Shown: positions 7,846-17,141, numbered from the stretch's first letter. The stretch is DNA of 64,000 nucleotides from JBGUVL01 sp964370395 (GCA_964370395.1 CAYJIZ010000004.1:1-64000); one strand, 5' to 3'. Notes: generated from the sequence alone by a model not told the origin. Numbers and translations are program-made.

Positions 7846-9822
7846 TTATTCTGTTCGAATTGGATGATCGTCGTTATCATCACTTTCTTCAACAAGTGTT
7901 TCATCCGCAATTTCACTCGCTACTTCTGGTTCCACTACGACTTCTTCTGCAGCTTCTTCCACAATTTCTTTCACGGCTTTTTCATTTGGATTTGTTAATG
8001 TTCCATAGTTTACTAAATTATGAATTTGTTCACTTGTTAACGTTTCTTCTTCAATTAACGTATTCGCAATTAAATCCAACAACGCTCTATTTTCCGTTAA
8101 GATCTTCTTACATTGTTCATAACATTCGTCAACGATCTTACGTACTTCTTTATCGATTTCCGCTGCAACACCAGCAGAATAATCACTTCCATTTGTATAA
8201 TCTCTACCTAAGAATACATTTCCTTGTGGATCTGCATATTGAATTGGTCCTAAACTAGACATACCGAAGATACGAACCATTGCTTTCGCAATTTTTGTAA
8301 TCTTCTCAATATCGTTTACCGCACCAGCACTAATTTCCCCAAAGACAATTTCTTCTGATACACGACCACCAAGTAATCCAGTGATTTGTGCCATGTACTC
8401 TTTCTTTCTGTGGAAATATTTTTCTGTTTCTGGAGTCATTAAGTTATAACCACCAGCATCTCCACGTGGGATAATCGTAACTTTTTGTACGTTATCAGCA
8501 TCTTCTAATTTGATTCCAATTACCGCATGCCCTGCTTCATGGTAAGCTACCAACTTCTTATCATCGTCGTTGTATTTCTTCGATTTTTTCGCTGGTCCCA
8601 TAATAACACGGTCGATTGCTTCATCTAAATCATCCATCGTAATTGCTTTACGCCCTTCACGTACTGCTAAGATTGCAGCTTCGTTCAACACGTTTTCCAA
8701 ATCGGCCCCAGAGAACGATGGTGTACGTTTCGCTAAGTTTTCTAACGATACCCCTGGCGCTAATTTTTTATTTCTTGCATGGACTTCTAATATTTCAGTA
8801 CGTCCTTTTTTGTCTGGTAAACTTACCGTAATTTGACGATCAAAACGTCCACTACGTAATAATGCAGGGTCAAGAACGTCAGGACGGTTTGTTGCGGCGA
8901 TAATTACGATACCCGTATTTTCAGCCATCCCATCCATTTCCACAAGCAATTGGTTCAGTGTTTGTTCACGTTCATCGTTTCCACCACCCATACCAGCTCC
9001 ACGTTGTCTACCAACAGCATCAATCTCATCGATAAACACGATACATGGTGCAGCTTGTTTTGCTTTCTTAAACATATCTCTTACACGACTTGCCCCAGTA
9101 CCTACAAACATTTCCACGAAGTCAGAACCAGAAATTGAGAAGAATGGAACATTCGCCTCACCTGCTACTGCTTTCGCCAATAATGTTTTCCCAGTACCTG
9201 GAGGACCCACCATCAACATTCCCTTAGGAATACGCGCTCCCATTTCTGAGAACTTAGTTGGACTCTTCAAGTAGTCGATAATTTCTTTTACTTCTTCTTT
9301 TTCTTCATCACAACCAGCAACGTCTGCGAAACGGACTTTAATATCCCCTTCAATTTTCGCTCTTGATTTTGAGAATTCAAAGGCTTTGTTTTGTCCACCG
9401 TTACCTAATTTACTAAATAATAAGAACGCCAAACCAATCATCGCTACAAGCGGTAAAAAGTTCAACACGATATTTAAAAATAAATTATCATCACTTGGTT
9501 GGTAAACTTCTACTTTGTTTTTCTTTTCTGACAAGACTTTTTCTAACCATTTAATGTTTTCATCCGTCTTAGGAAGTGTCACACTAAATTTCGTTTTTAC
9601 TTCTTTGCCTTTCTCTTTCGTAATGTAATCACCTTCAACATCAATAATTACTTCACGAATACCCATACTTACATCACCGAATTTCATTTCTTCGGCATTC
9701 TTTACGAATTCGTTATATGTATAATTTTTGGTATTATTCCCGCCACCCATCGTCATCAAGAATACCAACATCGAGATGACTACTAAATAAGGAAGAAATA
9801 ATAAGGGATTCCTTTTCTTCAT
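7846..9822 (-). CDS. ftsH: ATP-dependent zinc metalloprotease FtsH
   Basis: A membrane-anchored AAA+ protease that degrades misfolded membrane proteins and selected regulators. In order: helix 1 (about 7-25), an extracytoplasmic FtsH-ext domain, helix 2 (about 117-137), Walker A GPPGTGKT at 206-213, Walker B CIVFIDEIDAV near 260-270, the second-region-of-homology motif ending RSGRFDR, and the zinc site HEAGH at 428-432. The 658-residue length is usual, with an acidic C-terminal tail rich in E, D and V. It is last in the tilS-hpt-ftsH operon, which is conserved across Firmicutes. The start has an AGGAGG site. Confidence 0.98.
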   Translation of the reverse strand: MKKRNPLLFLPYLVVISMLVFLMTMGGGNNTKNYTYNEFVKNAEEMKFGDVSMGIREVIIDVEGDYITKEKGKEVKTKFSVTLPKTDENIKWLEKVLSEKKNKVEVYQPSDDNLFLNIVLNFLPLVAMIGLAFLLFSKLGNGGQNKAFEFSKSRAKIEGDIKVRFADVAGCDEEKEEVKEIIDYLKSPTKFSEMGARIPKGMLMVGPPGTGKTLLAKAVAGEANVPFFSISGSDFVEMFVGTGASRVRDMFKKAKQAAPCIVFIDEIDAVGRQRGAGMGGGNDEREQTLNQLLVEMDGMAENTGIVIIAATNRPDVLDPALLRSGRFDRQITVSLPDKKGRTEILEVHARNKKLAPGVSLENLAKRTPSFSGADLENVLNEAAILAVREGRKAITMDDLDEAIDRVIMGPAKKSKKYNDDDKKLVAYHEAGHAVIGIKLEDADNVQKVTIIPRGDAGGYNLMTPETEKYFHRKKEYMAQITGLLGGRVSEEIVFGEISAGAVNDIEKITKIAKAMVRIFGMSSLGPIQYADPQGNVFLGRDYTNGSDYSAGVAAEIDKEVRKIVDECYEQCKKILTENRALLDLIANTLIEEETLTSEQIHNLVNYGTLTNPNEKAVKEIVEEAAEEVVVEPEVASEIADETLVEESDDNDDHPIRTE

Positions 9823-9835
9823 ATAAACCTCCTAT

Positions 9836-10384
9836 TTATGATTCGTATACTGCTCTTTTTAAAACACCAACATATGGCAAGTTACGATACTTTTGGTTAA
9901 AGTCTAAACCATAACCAATGACAAATTCATTTTTGATCGTAAAACCTACATACTCTGCTTCCATATCTTGGACAACTCTACGTTCTGGTTTATCTAATAA
10001 AGAAACAACCTTCACATCCGATGCTCCTTTGTTTTCAAGCATCTTCTTTACTTCTTTTAATGTTCTTCCTGTATCGACAATGTCTTCTACAAGTAAAACG
10101 CTTTTTCCTCTTACTGATGTGGATAAATCTTTATTGATTTTCACATCTCCTATCGACTCTGCTCCATCGTAACTTGATACATCCATTACATCAAACTCAA
10201 TTCCTTCAATATCAATATGTTGCATCAATTCACTTAAGAAAGGAATCGAACCTTTTAAAAGGGCTACTAATAATGGAACTTCTCCTTTACTATTATAATC
10301 ATCACTGATTTGTTTTCCTAATTCATCGCAACGTTGAATAATCTCATCATGAGAAACTAATATCTCTTCAACATCTTTATGCAT
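9836..10384 (-). CDS. hpt: Hypoxanthine phosphoribosyltransferase
   Basis: A purine-salvage enzyme that joins hypoxanthine or guanine to PRPP to form IMP or GMP. The 182-residue protein has the PRPP-binding loop LLVEDIVDTGRT near residues 95-106, a KGS flexible-loop segment (LLKGSIPF) and the C-terminal purine-binding region VGFTIKNEFVIGYGLD. It sits between tilS and ftsH with short gaps and its own AGGAGG site, the standard Firmicutes arrangement. Confidence 0.97.
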   Translation of the reverse strand: MHKDVEEILVSHDEIIQRCDELGKQISDDYNSKGEVPLLVALLKGSIPFLSELMQHIDIEGIEFDVMDVSSYDGAESIGDVKINKDLSTSVRGKSVLLVEDIVDTGRTLKEVKKMLENKGASDVKVVSLLDKPERRVVQDMEAEYVGFTIKNEFVIGYGLDFNQKYRNLPYVGVLKRAVYES

Positions 10385-10411
10385 CGCTAAAATCCTCCTA
10401 TAGTAATATTA

Positions 10412-11650
10412 TTATTTTAACACAAACAAGGTTGATTTGTTACTATAATGTTCAATATCACACCCTATTTTATGCACAAAAATAACATTTCCCTTACAAT
10501 TCACAATAACTGGCCAAACTTTACGTTCTTTGTGGGAAATTTTGTTATCGATAAACATTCTTGCTACCTTTTTTGTTCCCATTCGCAACTTAATTTTATC
10601 ACCATGTTGCGCATTTCGAATCGTAATAGGAAAGTCATCTTGGTGTAATGTTACCCCTTGTATCACCTCTCCATTTGGTGCTGTTGTGAAGTATGGAGTA
10701 GCAACAAATGCAACTTGATCGAAAACATAAGAAAAATCTTTTGCAATGTTTTCATCAATCATAAAGCGTCCATACTCGACACATAAAAAATACGTTTCGT
10801 TGATGTTATGTTTAAAGTTATTGTTTTTCTCACATAACATCCTTGCTAATGTTGCCATGTTTTTGAAGTGTACTTCATTCAATGTTGTCTGTCTAACAAT
10901 CCATTCACGTAACACACTTACTTGCAGCGAAGCAGGAACTGCTTGAAAAGCACGCACTTCCACTTGTTCGCCCCATGTTTCTACAATACGTAAAATCGCT
11001 TCTCTTTGCAAAGAAAGTGCATTGTTTTTTTCAATTATTTCCAAACATAGCGCTTCTTTTTCTTTCTCACTTAGCTTTTCCACATAAGAATGACGAATCT
11101 TATTACGTGTATAATCGTCTGTAAAATTACTTTCATCATCATAATACACAATGCCTTCTTGCTCACAATAATCTATTAATTGTTGCTTTGTATACTGCAA
11201 CAAAATTCGTTTTACTCGCATCCCATAGATTTCCACATCGGCACTGATTCCATAATAAGTAGGAACACTATTACGCAACTGTTGCATCCTATACGTTTCA
11301 ATCAGATCATCTTGATGATGCGCAACCAATACCCCTGCTGCTTGGTATTGTACTAATAAGTCACGAAAGAAGCGATAGCGAATTTCTCTAGCTAGCGCTT
11401 GAAAATTTTGTTTGGTTTGATAGTCTTGCTGACTTACTTCATACACACAACACATAACATGATGTTGTTGGCAAAAAGATTGCACACCTTGCATATCACG
11501 GTCTGCACTATCGCGTTTATGGTAGTTCACATGTGCACAAATGACATCCAAGCCATGTTGAATGCACATAGAAAGAAGCGCAAAAGAATCTGCGCCTCCA
11601 GATACTGCCACAATCCATTTGTCTTTTTTAAGTGTTTTCCAATCAATCAT
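10412..11650 (-). CDS. tilS: tRNA(Ile)-lysidine synthase
   Basis: Modifies C34 of the CAU-anticodon isoleucine tRNA to lysidine, which is essential for reading AUA codons. The N-type PP-loop ATPase motif SGGADS is at residues 17-22; the HVNYHKR and VAHHQDDLIET segments are also diagnostic. The C-terminal domain is present (total 412 residues). No Shine-Dalgarno sequence precedes the ATG. Instead a good -35/-10 pair ends 6 bases before it, suggesting a leaderless message. It heads the tilS-hpt-ftsH operon. Confidence 0.95.
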   Translation of the reverse strand: MIDWKTLKKDKWIVAVSGGADSFALLSMCIQHGLDVICAHVNYHKRDSADRDMQGVQSFCQQHHVMCCVYEVSQQDYQTKQNFQALAREIRYRFFRDLLVQYQAAGVLVAHHQDDLIETYRMQQLRNSVPTYYGISADVEIYGMRVKRILLQYTKQQLIDYCEQEGIVYYDDESNFTDDYTRNKIRHSYVEKLSEKEKEALCLEIIEKNNALSLQREAILRIVETWGEQVEVRAFQAVPASLQVSVLREWIVRQTTLNEVHFKNMATLARMLCEKNNNFKHNINETYFLCVEYGRFMIDENIAKDFSYVFDQVAFVATPYFTTAPNGEVIQGVTLHQDDFPITIRNAQHGDKIKLRMGTKKVARMFIDNKISHKERKVWPVIVNCKGNVIFVHKIGCDIEHYSNKSTLFVLK

Positions 11651-11656
11651 GATGTT

Positions 11657-11685
11657 ATTATACTATTTTCAATAGCATTTGTTAA
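11657..11685 (-). promoter_or_regulatory. Promoter of tilS, apparently leaderless
   Basis: On the minus strand, TTAACA (11680-11685), a 17-base spacer and a perfect TATAAT (11657-11662). Only AACATC separates the -10 box from the tilS ATG, so transcription should begin at or next to the start codon. The -35 box overlaps the stop codon of the upstream gene. Confidence 0.65.
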
Positions 11686-12242
11686 TAAGTAGTAGAAAAC
11701 AGCAAATCACTTAAGCGTTCATTAATTTCTTTAAACAGATTACTCTGTATTGGAACATGCGCTTTCACATCAATAATACGTGCTGTATTAATGCATCTAG
11801 CATCATTTAAAAACAACACAGAATTCTTATTCATTCCTTTCACTTTGCCAATTGGCATCAAATGCGCTTTTCGATTTTTTGAAATGGAATCAAAGTATGT
11901 CTTCTCATTGCTTGTCATCGGAATCACAAACGCTTTGTTGTTAATCAATCGCAATACTAACCCGAAATGTTGAAACCCAGCTTCATTCAAATAACTCAAA
12001 CCAAAATCAATATAACAAATATCCCCAGGACGAACCCATACACCCAGCGCTTCGCAACCACTCGCTTTATGACGTTGTCTATAATTTTGTTCAGATAACA
12101 TCGAAACAAGGGCATCTTTGCATGGCATAACCCGATACATACCATACGTCTCTTTCATATACTCACTCAGTACTTCCTCCATCGCATACTTGGAATTGTT
12201 ACAATCGAATTCCTTTAAAATTTTTAGAATCTTGTCTTTCAT
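11682..12242 (-). CDS. PemK/MazF-fold protein with an extra N-terminal domain
   Basis: A 186-residue soluble protein. From about residue 72 it follows the PemK/MazF pattern: PGDICYIDFG (the GDIxxxDL strand), GLVLRLINNKAFVIPMTS (the VI..D..VVPITS strands) and a C-terminal NSVLFLNDARCINTARI strand like the SVxxxDQIRTIxxxRI of MazF. The first about 65 residues are not part of that fold and I do not recognise them. No small antitoxin gene is next to it: the upstream neighbour is divergent and tilS follows. It could be an orphan ribonuclease, a degenerate toxin or a housekeeping nucleic-acid protein. The start has a strong AGGAGGAG site. Confidence 0.65.
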   Translation of the reverse strand: MKDKILKILKEFDCNNSKYAMEEVLSEYMKETYGMYRVMPCKDALVSMLSEQNYRQRHKASGCEALGVWVRPGDICYIDFGLSYLNEAGFQHFGLVLRLINNKAFVIPMTSNEKTYFDSISKNRKAHLMPIGKVKGMNKNSVLFLNDARCINTARIIDVKAHVPIQSNLFKEINERLSDLLFSTTY

Positions 12243-12319
12243 TCAACACTCCTCCTACTAATATATATGCGATATTTTTAAAAAATTGTAATAATTTGTA
12301 AAATATTTTTAGTATTATC

Positions 12320-12346
12320 TTGTTTTTTCACATAATATGCTATAAT
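12320..12346 (+). promoter_or_regulatory. Promoter of the GGDEF-EAL gene
   Basis: A perfect TATAAT at 12341-12346 preceded by TGC forms an extended -10 element. A TTGTTT at 12320-12325 with a 15-base spacer is a weak -35. The ATG follows 45 bases downstream with an AAGGG ribosome site. Confidence 0.6.
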
Positions 12347-12391
12347 TTAAGTATTAAAGCATGCAGTTTTATGGGAAAGTAAGGGCTCTGT

Positions 12392-14314
12392 ATGGATTGG
12401 AATATTACTACTGAGATTGTCGCAGCTATTCTAGTTGCTATTATTATCATAAATTCTCAAATAGGGTATTTGTTACCTAACTTTCGTAATGTCGTTTTTC
12501 AAGGATTGCTGTATTGTTCCTTAGCCTCAATCGGTTCAAACATCATATCCTCCACTTTTTTAATGTATTACGATAACGTACCTTACTTCATAAACTATAC
12601 ATTATTGATAATCTATTTTATAAGTACCGCCTTTATCGGTGTGCTCTATTTTATTTATACGATGTCTAACATCTTTATTGAAAACAAAAAAAGACTGATA
12701 CTGTTTACTAAAATATCATTCATACCAATTTTAATTTTTAGTATCATCGTCTTAACAAATCCATTTACGAATGCGATATTCTATTTGGATTACTATGGTG
12801 GTTACCAACAAGGACCTCTTGTTTATTTGTCCTTTATCTTATTTTATATCTATGTCGTATTAAGTCTTATGATTGTAGTTCACCATAAAAAGGAACTGGA
12901 CAAAAGTATCTCACGTATCTTAATTGTGTTCCCGATTATCTCTGGATTAGCAATCATTATTCAATACTTAAATCCTAATTTTATCATTAGCGGTATTGTG
13001 ATTGCCTTTGTCTTATTATTAATTTATTTGTACATTCAACACAGACAGATGTTTACCGACCCATTAACCAACTTATTAAATCGTCAAGAATTTAGAAAGA
13101 TGGCAGATGTAAAGGAACTCAATGGAGAACCATTTATCACTTTAGTCATCTCATTAAAAGACTTTAAGATAATCAATGATACGTATGGACTAAAAACAGG
13201 AGATCACTTATTAATCGCCTTATGTGATTATTTAAAAACCATCTTCCCTTCTCGTTTCTTATATCGTTATAGTGGAGATGAATTTGCGATTGTTGTGAAC
13301 GATTTAAAAAAGCTTGATAGTTATGTTAAGAAAATAAGCCATCGTTTAACATTACCATGGAAAGCGCTTGGTAATGAATACATCTTAAATTATTCTATGA
13401 GTAGTATCGCTTACCCTGAAGTAGCAAAAACAAATGAGGACATCGTAAAAGGATTAGAATATGCCTTATCGTATGCCAAAGAAGGAAAAGGAAATCGTTA
13501 CTTACCTTGTACACTTGCTATGCTTACTGAAATTAAGCGCAAATATTTAATTATTCAACGATTAAAAGAATGTGTCGAATACGACTGTTTCGAAGTTGTC
13601 TTTCAACCAATCTTTGACGTGAATAAGAAATGCTTCAACCATGCAGAAGCATTGGTACGTTTACCACAAAAAGAAGAAGGATTTATCTCTCCAGGAGAAT
13701 TTATCCCCATCGCAGAAGAAACTGGATTCATCGTGAATCTAACATACTGTGTTCTAAGAAAAACTTGCCAGTTTGTAAAAGATCTTCTTCAACAGGGCAT
13801 TCAAATGGAAGGTGTATCAGTTAACTTCTCTAGTGTAATCTTTAAACAAGATAACTTACAAGAACGTGTCTTAGAAATTATTGATTCGTATGATATTCCT
13901 TATAGCACAATTAAAATTGAAATTACCGAAAGTATTTTGATTTCCAACTTTGATGTTGTTAATGACTTCATTAAAAACATGACTGCCAAAGGTATTTATT
14001 TCTTACTTGATGATTTTGGTACAGGTTACTCAAACTTCTCAAGTGTATTGAAAATTCCTTTCCATACAATTAAGTTTGATCGCTCATTAATTCAAAATAC
14101 AATCAAACATAAATCTACGGAAATCTTTGTTACTTCATTAATTGCTTCCTTTAAGCAATTGCAATTCCATGTGTTAGCAGAAGGGATTGAAAATACTGAG
14201 GAATTGGCATTGGCTATTCGAAATCACTGTGATTTCATTCAAGGTTTCTATTATTCAAGACCTCTTGAAAAACAAAAAGCAGCTGATTTCATCTTGTTGA
14301 GCAATAAACTTTAA
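12392..14314 (+). CDS. Membrane GGDEF-EAL protein (c-di-GMP turnover)
   Basis: A 640-residue protein with about seven transmembrane helices in residues 5-215, then a GGDEF domain (about 225-375) and an EAL domain (about 390-635). The cyclase signature is SGDEF (YRYSGDEFAIVV), a variant that can be active. No RxxD inhibitory site is visible just upstream. The phosphodiesterase part keeps the EAL motif (AEALVRL), TESIL, DDFGTGYS, KFDRSLI, AEGIE and QGFYYSRPL, so c-di-GMP hydrolysis is likely. The N-terminal membrane part presumably senses a signal. It forms a two-gene unit with the downstream small gene (20-base gap). Confidence 0.92.
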   Translation: MDWNITTEIVAAILVAIIIINSQIGYLLPNFRNVVFQGLLYCSLASIGSNIISSTFLMYYDNVPYFINYTLLIIYFISTAFIGVLYFIYTMSNIFIENKKRLILFTKISFIPILIFSIIVLTNPFTNAIFYLDYYGGYQQGPLVYLSFILFYIYVVLSLMIVVHHKKELDKSISRILIVFPIISGLAIIIQYLNPNFIISGIVIAFVLLLIYLYIQHRQMFTDPLTNLLNRQEFRKMADVKELNGEPFITLVISLKDFKIINDTYGLKTGDHLLIALCDYLKTIFPSRFLYRYSGDEFAIVVNDLKKLDSYVKKISHRLTLPWKALGNEYILNYSMSSIAYPEVAKTNEDIVKGLEYALSYAKEGKGNRYLPCTLAMLTEIKRKYLIIQRLKECVEYDCFEVVFQPIFDVNKKCFNHAEALVRLPQKEEGFISPGEFIPIAEETGFIVNLTYCVLRKTCQFVKDLLQQGIQMEGVSVNFSSVIFKQDNLQERVLEIIDSYDIPYSTIKIEITESILISNFDVVNDFIKNMTAKGIYFLLDDFGTGYSNFSSVLKIPFHTIKFDRSLIQNTIKHKSTEIFVTSLIASFKQLQFHVLAEGIENTEELALAIRNHCDFIQGFYYSRPLEKQKAADFILLSNKL

Positions 14315-14334
14315 ATAAAGAAGAGGCAAGCATT

Positions 14335-14871
14335 ATGTACCAATTTGAAAAACAAAAAGAACAATTATTGCAACAATTAGAAAAAGACTGCACTTCTTTC
14401 TTAAAGCAAAATCCACAATTATCATTTTATGCAATGGCTTTGGATACCAATGCTGAATACGCTGGAATACTATTGTGTTTCAACACGGAACAAGCTTTCC
14501 AAGCATCGCTAAAGCAATACCAAAACGGAAAGTATAGCCAATACTACCAAACAGAAGAACAGATTATGGACTTGCGTTACAACACAGGCGATTGGGATTA
14601 CCAAGGAGTCGCATCGTATACCGTATTTCGCGAAGAAGAACTACTTCAGATGTATAAAGAGGATTACCAAAGAGCCTATGAGGAAATGATGGACTTCAAT
14701 TATCGTTTGTTACAAGCATTTTGCGATAGTGATATCTTTCAATCCATTCCAAAAGAAAAAGACTTCAAAGTGTTATGCATCGATCATGAAGATGATGTAT
14801 TAGAAGCCTTACAAAAAACACAAGAAAAGCTTACAAGCAAACAAACAAAAAATGGTGTTACCCACAATTAG
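14335..14871 (+). CDS. DUF4303-like cytoplasmic protein
   Basis: A 178-residue protein without signal peptide or helices. The pattern of an FYAMALDT strand, a CFNTEQAF segment and LRYNTGDWDYQG in the middle resembles DUF4303, a family often found in polymorphic-toxin immunity and SMI1-like neighbourhoods, though the assignment is by eye. It follows the GGDEF-EAL gene at 20 bases with an AAGAAGAGG site and shares its terminator, so it is cotranscribed. No toxin gene is next to it. Function unknown. Confidence 0.55.
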   Translation: MYQFEKQKEQLLQQLEKDCTSFLKQNPQLSFYAMALDTNAEYAGILLCFNTEQAFQASLKQYQNGKYSQYYQTEEQIMDLRYNTGDWDYQGVASYTVFREEELLQMYKEDYQRAYEEMMDFNYRLLQAFCDSDIFQSIPKEKDFKVLCIDHEDDVLEALQKTQEKLTSKQTKNGVTHN

Positions 14872-14884
14872 GGAACACCATTTT
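14849..14884. terminator. Bidirectional terminator between the DUF4303-like gene and tagO
   Basis: Arms AAAATGGTGTTACCC and GGGAACACCATTTT pair with one bulged A around a 7-base loop. The hairpin overlaps the stop codons of both convergent genes and has T-runs on each side. Confidence 0.8.
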
Positions 14885-15965
14885 ATTTGTCTTTTTCGTT
14901 TTCTGAATCCTTCTTCTTGTTTCCTCTAAGATAACTTAGAAAGGATAAAATCGGATGGTACTTTTCAGAAATCATATTTGTTTTCTCAATAAATATTTCT
15001 AATGCGACAAAGATTACCGCAATAATAAGCAATCCTGCAACCTTATTCACAATGTATACATACGCACCAACACCAAATCCAATCGTAATCATATAAATGA
15101 TAAAGACCGTATTACGATGTCCAAATCGTTGCTTTAATACATGATGCAAATGGCTCTTATCCGCACTGGCGAAACTTTTTCCACTGAGGAATCGCCGCAA
15201 CATGGCACTAATCGTATCAATGATTGGTACCGCTAGTAATAAAATAGGAAACCCTAATGTGATGAAAGTCGAACTTTTGAATCCCATTAAAGAGATGGAT
15301 GCGATAAAGAACCCCAAAAAGAGCGCTCCACAATCACCCATAAACAAACTGGCAGGATGCATATTGAAAATTAAGAACCCCAATGTTGCTCCAGCTAATA
15401 TTAAACTAAGCATACCAATATCGTGGAATCGATCATCAACAAATGAAATACTCGCAACAGTTAGTAAGATAATCGCACTAACTCCACCAGCCAATCCATC
15501 TAATCCATCAATTAAATTGATTGCATTAGTGATCCCAATGACCCAAACAAAGGTAACTACAAAGGAAATCAAACCTGTGTTGATTTCAATATTAAATGGC
15601 AATCGGATCGTATCTAATTCAACACCTCCGACAACAATTAATACCACTGTAGCAACTGCTTGAAATGCCACTTTTAGGATGGGCTTTAAATCCATCATAT
15701 CATCGATTAATCCACCTGTAAAAATGATACACGATCCTACAAGCAGTCCCTGAATAGTAATATCAATACCATCAACAAAGATTACCATACTGAGCATAAA
15801 AGCAACATAGATGGCAACTCCTCCAATGCGAGCAATTCTACCTTTATGAACCGTACGCTCATTTTCTTGGGCATACACTTCAAGTTTAATCGCAATCCAC
15901 TTCACCAAAGGGGTCAACAATAATGATATTAGAAAAGGAACAGCAATATATGCAATCCATTGCAT
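14883..15965 (-). CDS. tagO: Undecaprenyl-phosphate GlcNAc-1-phosphate transferase (TagO/WecA family)
   Basis: Transfers N-acetylglucosamine-1-phosphate from UDP-GlcNAc to undecaprenyl phosphate at the membrane, the first step of wall teichoic acid or related glycopolymer synthesis. The 360-residue protein has about ten or eleven helices and the family motifs: GGLIDD, the NAINLIDGLDGLAGG loop, the catalytic FMGDCGALFLGF segment and the HLHHVL motif that separates WecA/TagO from MraY. The ATG at 15965 follows AAGAGGTG; an in-frame GTG at 15974 lies inside that ribosome site and is rejected. It is followed upstream by mreB, an envelope-biogenesis context. Wall teichoic acid as product is inferred. 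Confidence 0.93.
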   Translation of the reverse strand: MQWIAYIAVPFLISLLLTPLVKWIAIKLEVYAQENERTVHKGRIARIGGVAIYVAFMLSMVIFVDGIDITIQGLLVGSCIIFTGGLIDDMMDLKPILKVAFQAVATVVLIVVGGVELDTIRLPFNIEINTGLISFVVTFVWVIGITNAINLIDGLDGLAGGVSAIILLTVASISFVDDRFHDIGMLSLILAGATLGFLIFNMHPASLFMGDCGALFLGFFIASISLMGFKSSTFITLGFPILLLAVPIIDTISAMLRRFLSGKSFASADKSHLHHVLKQRFGHRNTVFIIYMITIGFGVGAYVYIVNKVAGLLIIAVIFVALEIFIEKTNMISEKYHPILSFLSYLRGNKKKDSENEKDK

Positions 15966-15984
15966 AGCTATCACCTCTTCTTAA

Positions 15985-16974
15985 CTATCTCATTTTTTCA
16001 AGATTTTCTAATAAAATTCCTGTTCCTTCTGCTACACAGCAAAGTGCATTTTCTGCTGGGTAAACAGGTACATGTAATTCGTTTGCTAATAATTCATCCA
16101 TACCGTGAAGCAATGCTCCCCCACCTGTAATCACAATACCACGACTTACAATATCACTTGAAAGTTCTGGTGGTGTTTGTTCAAGAACACTCTTACAAGC
16201 TGTTACAATTTGTTGTAAGCTTTCACGTAAAGATTCTTCTACTTCTTTGCTCGTTAAAGAAATAGTATGTGGAAGACCTGTTACTAAGTCACGTCCACTT
16301 ACGTCCATTGATTCACTGCGGCTACCTGCTACAGCTGTACCAATGCGTTTTTTAATTTCTTCCCCTGTACGATCACCAACAAGTAATTTCTTGTTGTCTT
16401 TTAAATATTTAATAATGTCTCTATCTAATGTATCCCCAGCAATCTTTAATGATGTACTCGTTACAATTTCACCTAGAGATAATACAGCAACATCCGTCGT
16501 TCCCCCACCGATGTCCAATACCATGCATCCACTTGGTTTACCGATATCTAATCCAGCTCCAACAGCAGCTACTTTTGGTTCTTCTTCAATGTATACTTTC
16601 TTCGCTCCCGCACGGTATGCACAGTCACGAATCGCATTACGTTCCACACTCGTAATATTTGAAGGACAACAAATTAAAATCGTTGGACGGTTGAACATTC
16701 CTTTGATATTAATTTTCTTCAAGAAGTAATTCAACATAATTTCTGTTACTTCAAAATCCGCAATAACCCCATCTTTTAATGGACGAATTGCCAATACTCT
16801 TCCAGGTGTTCTACCTAACATTTCTTTTGCTTCTTCACCTGCTGCCAAACACTTTTTCGTGTCCGCATCTATCGCTACAACAGAAGGTTCATCAACAACG
16901 ATCCCTTCTCCTTTTACATAAATTAACAAGTTTGCAGTACCTAAGTCGATACCAATTTCTTTAGTAAAAAACAT
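15985..16974 (-). CDS. mreB: MreB/Mbl rod-shape actin homologue
   Basis: A 329-residue bacterial actin that polymerises under the membrane and guides lateral wall synthesis. Motifs: phosphate-1 GIDLGTANLLIYVKG, the VLDIGGGTTDVAVL phosphate-2 loop and the adenosine loop GIVITGGGALL. Bacillus has three paralogues (MreB, Mbl, MreBH). The neighbourhood next to a YwzB-like gene recalls mbl, but one gene cannot settle which it is. The ATG at 16974 follows GTGAGG; an in-frame GTG at 16986 lies within that site. It ends with TAG, showing that TAG is a normal stop in this genome. Confidence 0.95.
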   Translation of the reverse strand: MFFTKEIGIDLGTANLLIYVKGEGIVVDEPSVVAIDADTKKCLAAGEEAKEMLGRTPGRVLAIRPLKDGVIADFEVTEIMLNYFLKKINIKGMFNRPTILICCPSNITSVERNAIRDCAYRAGAKKVYIEEEPKVAAVGAGLDIGKPSGCMVLDIGGGTTDVAVLSLGEIVTSTSLKIAGDTLDRDIIKYLKDNKKLLVGDRTGEEIKKRIGTAVAGSRSESMDVSGRDLVTGLPHTISLTSKEVEESLRESLQQIVTACKSVLEQTPPELSSDIVSRGIVITGGGALLHGMDELLANELHVPVYPAENALCCVAEGTGILLENLEKMR

Positions 16975-17114
16975 ATTATTCCTCACTTTCTATGATTTCG
17001 CAACTTTAATTATATCATGATTTTTTAAAAAGGAAACAAAAATAAGAAATTATGAATTTTCACATTGTATACCCAAAATCACGTTGTTTTTATAACCAAT
17101 TCCCATTCTTTGTA

Positions 17115-17141
17115 TAAAAAAAGCACTTCTAAAAAGTGCTT
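17115..17141 (-). terminator. Terminator after the DUF1146 gene
   Basis: An 8-bp stem AAGCACTT/AAGTGCTT with a 5-base loop at the stop codon, followed by TTTTTT on the minus strand. Confidence 0.8.

Noticed and set aside
15202..15663. A 153-codon plus-strand frame opposite tagO
   Set aside because: It is antisense to conserved membrane helices, has no ribosome site and no recognisable protein features.
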